64,000 nucleotides of DNA from Pseudoalteromonas sp. N1230-9 (GCF_032716425.1 NZ_CP090420.1:310001-374000), one strand, 5' to 3'. Positions 18,137 through 24,829 are shown, counted from the first letter of the stretch. Translations and numbers: made by a program. The notes: generated from the sequence alone by a model not told the origin.

Positions 18137-18769
18137 ATGAACATTCTCTATTTACTCTTAGCAACGTTTTACATCGCTCTATTGATGTTACAAGCTGCGC
18201 TTCCTCAAGGTGTTACTGCGCTATTAAAAGCAACGCCAATACTCTTTTTAATTGTGATGGTAGTTAAATATCGAGCGCAAATACAAAACCGTACTGTTAT
18301 TACTTTATTATTAGCTCTTAGCTTTTCTGCATTAGGGGATGTACTGCTAGCCCTTGATACAGGACAGCTTTTTATAGGCGGTTTAGCTGCATTCTTTGTT
18401 AGTCACTTATTTTACATCATCACAATGCTACCCGTTAAAAAGTACCGCATTGATGTGTTGCTGCTTTATTTATTTTTAGCGATAGGGGTATTTTGCTTAT
18501 TGTATCCCACTTTAAATGAAATGCTTATCCCTGTGATTTTCTATATGATTGTTTTGATGATAATGGCAAGCCTTACTTGGATGACAGATAAATCGAACGG
18601 CTTCTTAGTATTAGGTGGGGCGGTTTTTGTTATATCTGACTCAATACTGGCTTTGAATCATTTTTATATGCCCTTTTATTACGCTGATATCGCTATTATG
18701 TGTAGTTATTATTTAGCACAATTTTGTTTAGTGAAAGGTTTTTTACAAGCTTCAGACAAAAGCAAGTAG
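18137..18769 (+). CDS. YhhN family membrane protein
   Basis: Integral membrane protein of 210 residues with about seven to eight hydrophobic segments and the family motif LSFSALGDVLLAL (about 70) plus GGAVFVISDSILALN (about 165). Homologues include eukaryotic TMEM86 lysoplasmalogenases, so a lysoplasmalogen or lysolipid hydrolase function is possible but unproven in bacteria. The start at 18137 gives a normal hydrophobic N-terminus; earlier in-frame TTG codons would add a polar extension and lack a ribosome binding site. Confidence 0.8.
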   Translation: MNILYLLLATFYIALLMLQAALPQGVTALLKATPILFLIVMVVKYRAQIQNRTVITLLLALSFSALGDVLLALDTGQLFIGGLAAFFVSHLFYIITMLPVKKYRIDVLLLYLFLAIGVFCLLYPTLNEMLIPVIFYMIVLMIMASLTWMTDKSNGFLVLGGAVFVISDSILALNHFYMPFYYADIAIMCSYYLAQFCLVKGFLQASDKSK

Positions 18770-18832
18770 GCTTTGTGGCTGTGCTAGCTTAGCCGTGATA
18801 AAATACGCGCGTTTAAATTTTTGAGATCTCCC

Positions 18833-19111
18833 ATGGCAAATACAGCGCACGCACTGCACATTTTAGTTAAGCATAAAGAACAAGCTGAAGACATTATCAA
18901 GCAACTTAAAAAAGGTGCGAAGTTTCAGACTTTAGCTAAAAAACATTCAACCTGTCCGTCAGGTAAAAAAGGTGGCGACTTAGGTGAATTCAGACGTGGT
19001 CAAATGGTGCCACAGTTTGACAAAGTAGCATTCAGCGGCGAAATCTTAGAGCCACATTTAGTGAAAACCCGCTTTGGTTGGCATGTAATTAAAGTGCTGT
19101 ATAGAACGTAA
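18833..19111 (+). CDS. ppiC: Parvulin-type peptidyl-prolyl isomerase PpiC
   Basis: Single-domain cytoplasmic parvulin of 92 residues, catalysing cis-trans isomerisation of peptidyl-prolyl bonds. It aligns end to end with enterobacterial Ppi[47 protein letters not shown] and the final [12 protein letters not shown], including both parvulin His and the active-site Cys. The start is set to the ATG at 18833, which gives the usual [13 protein letters not shown]-terminus; an upstream ATG at 18821 would add four residues. It is a single gene, with a weak stem-loop after it, and forms the last conserved gene before the accessory island. Confidence 0.95.
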   Translation: MANTAHALHILVKHKEQAEDIIKQLKKGAKFQTLAKKHSTCPSGKKGGDLGEFRRGQMVPQFDKVAFSGEILEPHLVKTRFGWHVIKVLYRT

Positions 19112-19140
19112 AGTTAAAGCTTTAGGTTTTAACTCATTTT
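19112..19140 (+). terminator. Weak terminator after ppiC
   Basis: AGTTAAA / TTTAACT stem (7 bp, AT-rich) with a 9-nt loop followed by CATTTTT just after the ppiC stop. Confidence 0.4.
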
Positions 19141-19194
19141 TGGACATAAACACGTTAGAGTATTTATGCGGTAACGCCAAAATCAGCGGCGAGT

Positions 19195-19995
19195 TTACGA
19201 GTCCGCTGCATTTTCTTGTTGTACGTTTTGCCTAATATACTCGTTTACTTCCAAAGCTCTAACCGCATCATAATAATCATCTTCATTTTTGAAATTAATA
19301 TTCTTGCTGAAATGCTTCTCTTCTAATCTATATTTATCAACCCAAAATGAGCCATCTTCTATGTAAAAATTTGCTCTTAATCTTGCAGCATTACCACGAG
19401 TATATTTTTTATGATTTAGTTTTCCATCTCCAAATAAGAAGTAAACAACTACAACTAAGGGGTTGAATTTAGTCATTTGCCTAATTTTGTTAAACGACTT
19501 CTTGTCTATAAAATGAGTGTCAACTACTTCTATAGCGACTAAAGGCTGTTTTTCCCTAAGTCCAATTTTCTTCGACCTTCCTAACACATCAAACTGGACA
19601 TAATTGTATCTATCAATTACGTAACTGCATTCACTACCCCATTCATAGTCACGTAGTCGATATGTTTCCTGAAACTCCTTTTTTCCATTCGGAAAATCAT
19701 AATACCCAATGGTTAAAGGGTCTGCGTTATTGCCAAATGTAACAAGCGACTTAATTTCTTTGTCATGAGCGGTTGTATCCTTTGGCTTTGATACTAGACG
19801 TCTGCGGATAGCGCTACGAGCATAAAAGTGGGGAGCATCTTTTCTATATCTAGCATATAGACGAACCTTTTTCTCACTATCCAGCAAAAGCTCACTCTTC
19901 AGTGATTCCCGAAATACCGCATCATGTAGAGAGCTTGGGTAAACACGTTCATACTCTCCATTGCCATTTTTTTTCAATGCATATTCGTACTTCAT
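19195..19995 (-). CDS. Unknown protein, possible PD-(D/E)XK nuclease-like
   Basis: Protein of 266 residues, not recognised. It is Lys/Arg/Tyr-rich and AT-rich, unlike the neighbouring ppiC. A segment at about 136-166 reads FDVLGRS ... PLVAIEVVDTHFIDKK. This hydrophobic-Asp, then hydrophobic-Glu-x-Val, then Thr-His arrangement with an earlier H-x-E near 78-80 (AHDKEIKSL) resembles the restriction-endonuclease-like core of CoiA-type proteins. That is a weak pattern match only. AAGGACACT precedes the ATG. It shares the minus-strand direction of the cassette genes upstream but no clear attC site was found downstream of it, so it may be a fixed island gene. Confidence 0.55.
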   Translation of the reverse strand: MKYEYALKKNGNGEYERVYPSSLHDAVFRESLKSELLLDSEKKVRLYARYRKDAPHFYARSAIRRRLVSKPKDTTAHDKEIKSLVTFGNNADPLTIGYYDFPNGKKEFQETYRLRDYEWGSECSYVIDRYNYVQFDVLGRSKKIGLREKQPLVAIEVVDTHFIDKKSFNKIRQMTKFNPLVVVVYFLFGDGKLNHKKYTRGNAARLRANFYIEDGSFWVDKYRLEEKHFSKNINFKNEDDYYDAVRALEVNEYIRQNVQQENAADS

Positions 19996-20082
19996 AGTGT
20001 CCTTACGTACAATAATTTTATAGTGCGCTCGTCGCGCATCTTTGTGCCGATGCTACGCGCATGTATTAATGAATCTATTTTT

Positions 20083-20222
20083 AACAAATAACGTAATGCA
20101 TTGCCAACTTTAATATTTATATTGACACTATAGGTATTCAGAAAAAGAAAATGCGCTCGTCGTTCATTTTCTTGAATATGGGAGCACAATAATAAAACTG
20201 TATATTAATACTGTTATTTATG
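20083..20222 (-). repeat. Possible degenerate attC with hairpins
   Basis: On the minus strand the ends read AAATAAC near 20222 and GTTATTT near 20083, matching the ends of the clearer attC sites in this array. Inside is a 9-bp stem AAGAAAATG / CATTTTCTT (20145-20173) with a CGCTCGTCG loop; a second perfect hairpin, TGCGC-TCGTC-GCGCA, lies at 20024-20038. The pairing of the outer arms is poor, so this is tentative. Confidence 0.3.
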
Positions 20223-20390
20223 TCATCACCAACATAAAAGTTAGTGGAATATCAGATTATGGAGTAGAGCCAATATCATTAGGTGAATCACTGTATCTGA
20301 TAGCTCAAAGGTGATCGATCGAGTAATTACGTTAACTCACTTTGGGGCAAGGGCCTAAGGACGGAACTGTGCCAACAAGAGACATTTCGT

Positions 20391-20639
20391 CTACTCCATT
20401 TGACTCATTCGATCTGCGGAACCACCGCCTGGTGCAGAGGGCGGTAGCTTTGGTTTATCTTCACTAATTATAAAGATCATAATCCCAATAGAAGCGCCAT
20501 AGGGTATTAACCAAACGATAATAATCTGTGCAACCTTTTGAGCTTTTTCAAATGAGTCTGACCTCAATATCACAATGCTTGCTACTATATTGCAAAGTGC
20601 GGCGATTCCAATCGCAATTTCTAAGTAGTAATTTTCCAT
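20391..20639 (-). CDS. Small two-helix membrane protein (cassette)
   Basis: Hypothetical protein of 82 residues with two predicted membrane helices (about 5-27 and 38-58, the latter IIIVWLIPYGASIGIMIFII) and a Pro/Gly-rich cytoplasmic or periplasmic tail. A good ribosome binding site (GAGGTGATAA) precedes the ATG. It lies immediately after an attC-like site on the minus strand, in the same direction as its neighbours, as expected for a mobile gene cassette. No family recognised. Confidence 0.65.
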   Translation of the reverse strand: MENYYLEIAIGIAALCNIVASIVILRSDSFEKAQKVAQIIIVWLIPYGASIGIMIFIISEDKPKLPPSAPGGGSADRMSQME

Positions 20640-20676
20640 TTATCACCTCAGTCTTTAGAGTGCCATGAGTGGACGG

Positions 20677-20773
20677 TAATAACATAGCATTCAGCAGGCA
20701 AAGATAACGGGTTAAAATGCTTTGCGAAGCGTAACATAACCCACTGTTTTTTTATTTAAATGCCTTGTTAAAT
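20677..20773 (-). repeat. attC site
   Basis: Read on the minus strand: R'' ATTTAAC (inside the 3' end of the upstream gene), then CAAGGCATTTA, a central stem GGGTTA...TAACCC around ACGCTTCGC, then TGAATGCTATG and GTTATTA. The outer arms AACAAGGCATTTA and (reverse complement) AACATAGCATTCA pair with only a few mismatches. The 97-bp length is normal for attC. Confidence 0.65.
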
Positions 20774-21237
20774 TCTTTCGCTACATAATTTGGAACATCT
20801 ATTTTCTTGCCACCTTTCGTAAAATGATCATCAAAAGCGTATGCCATTTTCTCTAAAGGTGCTTCATAATATCCCGAAGTTTGAATTTCAGTTATGTAGC
20901 GTTCCATAAATGGTATTGCACCTAAATGCCTCCATTGTGCAACATGGACAAGTTCGTGAAAATGTAAGCGCAAATCCGATGCAAACTGAGGGAGAACATA
21001 ATAAGTGCTTTTGTACGTAATTCCGTGCACTTCCATATCTATAAAGTCACCCAACCCCGTATGACGTAACTCAGGAAAGTTAGGCTTGGGGATTGTATCG
21101 ACAATCACAAAATATGATTGTTGAAGGAACTCTAAAGGATAAAAACCTTTGAATTCACCAAAGAATTTAGAGCAAGAAATCCTTTGTTCTTGGTACTCAA
21201 TGTTCACCTGATCAATCCACCTTTCAATTTGATGCAA
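20752..21237 (-). CDS. Cassette protein with HELVH zinc-protease motif
   Basis: Hypothetical protein of about 160 residues carrying HFHELVHVAQWRHLG, an HExxH zinc-binding and catalytic motif preceded by a hydrophobic helix pattern, as in small zincin-like peptidases, with a C-terminal Lys-rich tail. No signal peptide is visible. The start is uncertain. The longest frame starts inside the preceding attC and is not credible. TTG at 21237 or GTG at 21207 are possible, the GTG having AAGGTGG about 9 nt upstream. The 3' end overlaps the R'' box of the next attC. Role unknown; peptidase activity is inferred from the motif. Confidence 0.65.
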   Translation of the reverse strand: MHQIERWIDQVNIEYQEQRISCSKFFGEFKGFYPLEFLQQSYFVIVDTIPKPNFPELRHTGLGDFIDMEVHGITYKSTYYVLPQFASDLRLHFHELVHVAQWRHLGAIPFMERYITEIQTSGYYEAPLEKMAYAFDDHFTKGGKKIDVPNYVAKEFNKAFK

Positions 21238-21255
21238 TATACGAGAATCCAGAAA

Positions 21256-21372
21256 AAATAACACCCCGCTTAGGGGCAAAAATACGTGGGCTATAATATC
21301 GAGCGAAGCGAGGACAGCCCACGTGTTTTTGTCCCAGCACGCTCCACGTGCGTCTACAGCGGTTTGTTAGGT
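21256..21372 (-). repeat. attC site, VCR-like
   Basis: 117 bp. On the minus strand it opens with ACCTAAC followed by AAACCGCTG and closes with GCCCCTAAGCGGGGTGTTA. The outer arms pair (AACAAACCGCT with AACACCCCGCT), and the centre has a perfect 9-bp stem ACGTGGGCT / AGCCCACGT around TCCTCGCTTCGCTCGA. The upstream gene's TAA stop lies inside the R'' box, a usual feature of cassettes. Confidence 0.82.
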
Positions 21373-21747
21373 GTTTCTATAGTGCCATTCCATTGATAGT
21401 AGTTCCTTTTCACCTTCTAACTCTCCTATTTTCACGTAAACCCTTACCCCGTTGTGTGAGACTCTCTCATCTTTAACAACGGCTTTGAATGGCTCTTGCC
21501 AGAATTTTTCCTGATTTAGGCAAACATACATGTAGCCAGAAAACACAACTCTATTTGAATTTTCGACATTAGCGACCATGTTTGATACACCATCGTACCA
21601 AATCCCTTCTATGAGCTGTTCCGTTAATATTTCTGCAGCAATGTATTCAAATGATGAAGACACACTTTCACCGTAGAGATCTATTTGTTCTCCATTTAGC
21701 AGACGTTCAATACATCCAACGAATTGATTTATCGCCTCGACTCTCAC
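21367..21747 (-). CDS. Hypothetical cassette protein
   Basis: Protein of 126 residues, acidic, mixed alpha/beta pattern, no signal peptide or membrane segment, not recognised. It fills an entire cassette: the GTG start is only 6 bases past the R' box of the preceding attC, and the TAA stop lies inside the R'' box of its own attC. Such tight packing is strong evidence that this is the real frame although the product is unknown. Confidence 0.7.
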   Translation of the reverse strand: MRVEAINQFVGCIERLLNGEQIDLYGESVSSSFEYIAAEILTEQLIEGIWYDGVSNMVANVENSNRVVFSGYMYVCLNQEKFWQEPFKAVVKDERVSHNGVRVYVKIGELEGEKELLSMEWHYRNT

Positions 21748-21752
21748 GAAAC

Positions 21753-21855
21753 ACCTAACGCCCTGTTAAGGGGCTGATAAATGTTTGGCTATACTTGTGA
21801 AGCGAAGCGAAACCGAGCCAAACTTTAGCAGTCCCACTTAAACAGCTTGTTAGGT
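21753..21855 (-). repeat. attC site, canonical
   Basis: 103 bp, with both ends conforming to the consensus: ACCTAAC (RYYYAAC) and GTTAGGT (GTTRRRY). The minus strand reads AACAAGCTGTTTAAGTGGGA at one end and CAGCCCCTTAACAGGGCGTT at the other, pairing imperfectly. A central stem GTTTGGCT...AGCCAAAC carries a CGCTTCGCTTC loop. This is the clearest site in the array. Confidence 0.87.
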
Positions 21856-21860
21856 TTTCA

Positions 21861-22226
21861 TTACCCATAATACACCGGTAATAATTTTGCCTTAAAGCCT
21901 TTGGCATAAATCCACCATTTAGCGCCAACATCATCAGTTAGCTGATAGAGATTTAACCCGTTTTCAAGATAATTAGAATTTAGTAAAACAATTGATAGAT
22001 CATTAGATAGTTCGATTTTAACAGGCGCCAACAATCTAAAAGAAAGGCACATAGAATCAACACCAAAGAATTCTAATTCTATTTCGCCATCATCCTTGGT
22101 TCCAGTATCGCCATTGAATTTAATTAATAGAGAGCCTGAAACATCAAATTTGTCTGCCGATATGTTTTCGATATCAGCTGGCCCTTCAAGTTTTGAAAGA
22201 TAATGATTAATTTGCTCAAGTTCCAT
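21861..22226 (-). CDS. Hypothetical cassette protein
   Basis: Protein of 121 residues, very acidic N-terminus, then beta-strand-rich sequence (GSLLIKFNGD, GEIELEFFGV, KIELSNDLSIVLL) suggesting a small beta-sandwich or barrel fold. No signal peptide or membrane segment; not recognised. The ATG lies 8 bp after a GTTAGGT box and the gene ends just before the next attC, so it is a complete cassette gene. Confidence 0.68.
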   Translation of the reverse strand: MELEQINHYLSKLEGPADIENISADKFDVSGSLLIKFNGDTGTKDDGEIELEFFGVDSMCLSFRLLAPVKIELSNDLSIVLLNSNYLENGLNLYQLTDDVGAKWWIYAKGFKAKLLPVYYG

Positions 22227-22233
22227 TTTGAAA

Positions 22234-22320
22234 ACCTAACAATTTAATAGTGCGCAAATCGAGTATATTTCTACCATACAACTACTCACTTTTATCATTA
22301 CTAAATTTTTATCAAATTAG
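22234..22320 (-). repeat. Degenerate attC-like site
   Basis: A perfect R' box (GTTAGGT on the minus strand, 22234-22240) just upstream of the 121-residue cassette gene, preceded by CTATTAAATT. About 75 bp upstream, CTAATTTGATA is a weak partner for the opposite arm. No central hairpin is evident, so the site may be decayed. Confidence 0.4.
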
Positions 22321-22483
22321 CTACCCTTTGGCTAGCTAACAAAGTATTTTCATATTGGTAAAGTGGTCTGACGACAAATATGCGCTAATTGCTCATTATC
22401 CTGAATATAGGGGAAAGTTGTAAATTCTGAATATAAAAAGAAAATATTCAATGTCCGCTCATAGCAGACTTTTAAAGCAATTA
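22241..22483. other. Gene-less cassette-like stretch
   Basis: About 240 bp without a credible gene between two attC-like elements. It contains a hairpin GTCCGCT-CAT-AGCAGAC (22453-22469, one mismatch) and another GTTAGCT-type box near 22336-22343. The frame across it on the minus strand reads through attC sequence and is not a gene. Cassettes without open frames are known from chromosomal integrons; a promoter or small RNA role is possible. Confidence 0.35.
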
Positions 22484-22587
22484 AGTTAACACTGTTTGGG
22501 CAAAGGCGAGTTATATACATAACTCCTCTCAGGACAAGGGCTTTTAAGTCTTCGGATAGGACGTGTGCGTGGAGCCTTTTGTTAGAA
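22484..22587 (-). repeat. attC-like site after lipoprotein gene
   Basis: Begins on the minus strand with TTCTAACAAAAGGC 23 bp after the lipoprotein gene stop and ends GCCTTTGCCCAAACAGTGTT. AAAGGC/GCCTTT pair, and an inner stem AGTTAT/ATAACT is present. Arm pairing has a large bulge, so confidence is moderate. Confidence 0.45.
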
Positions 22588-22609
22588 CACAACCCCCATC
22601 TTCTGAACT

Positions 22610-23305
22610 CTATTTTCGCCAAAGCATCATGGGGGCTGCATCGGGTGATAGTTTCGTTAACACTACCCAATCGGTTCCTTTACCAAACGCATCTTTCACA
22701 TACCAATCTATACGAACAAAAATATCTTGAACGCCGTCTCGATTAAAATCTGCGCGCGCCACTTGAACGTAATACACATCCATATCGTCAACTTCGACAT
22801 GAATCTGATTGTCATTCTTTTTTTCTATAAACTTAAGGCTAGCGTCATAGGCTGAAAGCATACCAGTTCGCCCGTCGAGCGCTTGACCGCCTAAATAAGG
22901 GATCGCAGTTGCTGGAAACTGTTTAATTAGTTCATAGTCAAATGACTTAGGCCAGAAACTTACAGCGTTTTCAGAGCTAAGATAAAATCTTTCTACTACT
23001 TCGCAGTCGATTTTCATTGATTGCCAGTAAATGTATTCTGGCGCGCTAACTTTCTCCTCACCAAACAAAGCTAATTCAAGGCAGTTTGTAACGGTTGCAT
23101 TTTCGCCATTCACTGCAGTGAACGTCATGTCAAATTCAAAACTGTATAAGCTACCGTTGGTATGTTTTGATGCATCAAACACATCGGGGTTTATCCAGCG
23201 CATTTGTCTTTCCTGCTCATTTACCGTAGGCGCGTGCTGACAAGCTGACAAACAGAGCGCACACAAAGCTAATACTGAGGATGTAGTAGAATATTTAAGG
23301 TTCAT
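22610..23305 (-). CDS. Hypothetical lipoprotein
   Basis: Predicted lipoprotein of 231 residues: signal peptide with lipobox LSAC (about residue 21), then a globular domain ending VVLTKLSPDAAPMMLWRK. A DFNRDGVQDIFVRID segment near 190 resembles the calcium-binding DxNxDxxxD loops seen in FG-GAP-like domains. Not assigned to a family. ATG at 23305 is preferred (AAGGATAA 7 nt upstream); the TTG just before it is less likely. It is the first gene of the minus-strand cassette direction. Confidence 0.75.
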   Translation of the reverse strand: MNLKYSTTSSVLALCALCLSACQHAPTVNEQERQMRWINPDVFDASKHTNGSLYSFEFDMTFTAVNGENATVTNCLELALFGEEKVSAPEYIYWQSMKIDCEVVERFYLSSENAVSFWPKSFDYELIKQFPATAIPYLGGQALDGRTGMLSAYDASLKFIEKKNDNQIHVEVDDMDVYYVQVARADFNRDGVQDIFVRIDWYVKDAFGKGTDWVVLTKLSPDAAPMMLWRK

Positions 23306-23345
23306 CAATATTATCCTTATGGTTTTTTAGCGCTGGCTTGCGTTT

Positions 23346-23531
23346 TTAGAAAGAGGTTTTTACGTAGAGATTTCGCTGAGTCTGTATGCCAATGCGATTG
23401 CTCTGCAATGCCGCATCAGCCCATTTCTTTTTCTTTATGTGTGCATTCATATTGATATATTGACTTTTCAGTCGCGTGATACCGAGGTTAAAAGACATAT
23501 CCAATAGCGCTTGCTGAACCTCAAGCGGCAT
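23346..23531 (-). pseudogene. T4-type lysozyme (GH24) C-terminal remnant
   Basis: The frame encodes only the last third of a phage T4-type lysozyme: VQQALLDMSFNLG, then WADAALQSNR and IGIQTQRN, which align with the C-lobe of T4 lysozyme (family pattern ..ALINMVFQMG... and ..W..QTPNRA). The catalytic Glu-Asp-Thr N-lobe is missing. The frame is open back to a stop at 23586 but the extra residues show no lysozyme similarity. It is a decayed gene, probably of prophage or muramidase-effector origin. Confidence 0.65.
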
Positions 23532-23585
23532 CGCATCAAAATGTGTTGAGAAACCATTTTTGGTATTGTTTATGCTGTGGCTTAC

Positions 23586-23945
23586 TTATAAGAAATAGGC
23601 TTTTCGGAGGCTACCACTGTGCTAGCTATTGTTATTTAAGCTTTCCCTGCATTTCTTAACGCTTATTATGTATTAAATTTTCATTAATAAGCAATTATAT
23701 TTTCAATGCTTTAGTCAATCTATTAAATATATTATTGATCTACCCTAGTTTGTATGGTAATCAGTTTGAACAGAGTGAAAACAGTTGGCCATCGCTTCGC
23801 GATTAAAGCTAACCATTTTTATCTGCTTAACGAGTGTTTAGCTTTACTAGGGACGGTATAAGTATTATTTAGTGTCTAATAAATACTAAAATTTTAGCTG
23901 CAGCGCTAAGTATCATGCTCATGATAAATGTAAAAAGGAGATAAC
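23586..23945. other. Intergenic region upstream of toxin-immunity pair
   Basis: 360 bp, AT-rich. It contains a short perfect hairpin ATCGC-TTC-GCGAT (23791-23803), of the same GCTTCGC type as the attC loops, flanked by GTTGGC and GCTAAC, possibly an eroded attC. Near the 3' end is an imperfect dyad (23861-23887) that may control the downstream pair. No gene seen. Confidence 0.4.
23861..23887. promoter_or_regulatory. Candidate operator of toxin-immunity pair
   Basis: AGTATTATTTA and TAATAAATACT form an 11-bp dyad (two mismatches) with a 5-nt centre, about 60 bp before the toxin start and overlapping AT-rich -10-like sequence. Position suggests autoregulation; there is no direct evidence. Confidence 0.35.
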
Positions 23946-24406
23946 ATGGAAAGTACTACATTGTTAAAGGATATTTTGTTAGATAAGGGACAAATCCATA
24001 AATATTACGAGGGAATGGTTCCTGTAAATTTATGGAGAGGGTTAAATGTCAAAAAAAATATGGAGTTATTCGAATTAATTGAAGACGACGTTATTTTATC
24101 AAACGGTCGTCCGAGACCTGCGGATATTAGTGTAATCGGTGAAGGTGCAGACGCTAAGATTAATGTTAAAGAAAGTCCTAGAGGCATAATGATAAGCCTG
24201 GTATTCCTCAAGGCCCTAATTGGGAACACTATAGAATATCTGCTGGGACACCCTTACCAAAGGGGTTAGCTATTATAAAAGATAACTACAATTCAAGGTT
24301 AGGCGCCTATCATTATACAATCGCCCCAGCATATAATATGCCTTTAACTGTATTTAAGCTTTTACTTAATCAGTTGGCAAAATCAGTTGTTAAAGAGGTT
24401 GCATAA
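23946..24406 (+). pseudogene. Tse2-like toxin, frameshifted
   Basis: Two frames together encode one Tse2-like toxin. The first (from ATG 23946, AAGGAG 6 nt upstream) gives about 80 residues with LWRGLN and PADISVIGEGADAKI, corresponding to the N-half of Tse2. The rest continues in another frame from about 24194 to TAA 24404-24406 and includes GLAIIKDNYNSRLGAYHYTI, matching the conserved C-terminal block of Pseudomonas Tse2 (KQDSYNKRLQATHYTI). The frame changes between 24182 and 24194; read without the shift the protein ends at 24269 with unrelated residues. Tse2 is a cytoplasmic NAD-dependent (ADP-ribosyltransferase-like) toxin. No slippery heptamer is visible, so an inactivating mutation or sequencing error is likelier than programmed shifting. 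Confidence 0.72.
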
Positions 24407-24407
24407 G

Positions 24408-24656
24408 ATGAAAATACCTAAAGCATATGTTCCAATGCTTTTATCTGCGATACGAGATTCTGTTTTATATAACGAGCAATTATTAAAAAGTGAAACTCTA
24501 CGTGACCGTGATGATTATGAAGAGCATTATGTTCATCTAACTCAGTTTTTCGAATATTTAAAAGAAGAGTATGTACTTAATGAAGAACAATACGGTTTAA
24601 AACTAGAGCAGATTCTCCCCGAAGAAGTGCCTAACAAGCAAGTTAGTAAGGACTAA
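24408..24656 (+). CDS. Tsi2-like immunity protein
   Basis: Small acidic all-helical protein of 82 residues beginning 1 nt after the toxin frame's TAA, with AGAGG about 10 nt upstream of the ATG. Size, acidity, predicted helices (YVPMLLSAIRDSVLYNEQLL, then YVHLTQFFEYLKEEY) and gene order (toxin then immunity, tightly coupled) match the Tsi2 proteins that neutralise Tse2 by direct binding. Sequence similarity to Tsi2 is weak by eye, so the call leans on context. The intact immunity gene beside a broken toxin fits a decaying toxin-antitoxin locus. Confidence 0.65.
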   Translation: MKIPKAYVPMLLSAIRDSVLYNEQLLKSETLRDRDDYEEHYVHLTQFFEYLKEEYVLNEEQYGLKLEQILPEEVPNKQVSKD

Positions 24657-24829
24657 AATAGTTGGTTGCTGTTGACAAGGTGATAGTTACTCAATAGAGT
24701 GTATGGATATAAATTGGGTTAAAATTTTTGATGATGGTTGTTTATATTGAAAAATTTAGCTTACAGTTATGGGATCTCCAAAGAATCTATACACCTGCTC
24801 GCAGCATTTCCTCTAGTCAATACACAACA

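Larger units (their letters stand above)
20677..22587 (-). mobile_element. Gene cassette array without integrase (CALIN-like)
   Basis: A run of short minus-strand genes, each followed at its 3' end by an imperfect palindrome with attC features: ACCTAAC/GTTAGGT ends, ~90-120 bp length, central hairpin with GCGAAGCGA-type loops, stop codons buried in the R'' box, next start codon a few bases after R'. The sites resemble Vibrio-type repeats (AACAAGCTG...GGGACTG...CAGCCCCTTAACAGGGCGTTAGG, quoted in pieces). No integron integrase gene or attI is in the window. Cassette genes have no recognised homologues by eye, which is typical. Confidence 0.78.

Noticed and set aside
19992..20189. Minus-strand frame of 65 codons upstream of the 266-residue gene
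   Set aside because: It spans hairpin-rich sequence that looks like a decayed attC; residue composition is not protein-like and no ribosome binding site is present.
21240..21279. N-terminal extension of the HELVH protein from a TTG at 21279
   Set aside because: The start lies inside the attC arm; the residues are translated attC sequence.
22350..22670. Minus-strand frame of 106 codons
   Set aside because: It reads through an attC-like site and the 3' end of the lipoprotein gene; no ribosome binding site and no family pattern.
23781..23850. Possible further attC around the ATCGCTTCGCGAT hairpin
   Set aside because: The flanking boxes do not fit RYYYAAC/GTTRRRY and outer arms do not pair; kept only as a remark in the intergenic entry.
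24180..24200. Programmed frameshift in the Tse2-like toxin
   Set aside because: No slippery heptamer, no downstream pseudoknot obvious by eye, and no homopolymer run; an indel is simpler.
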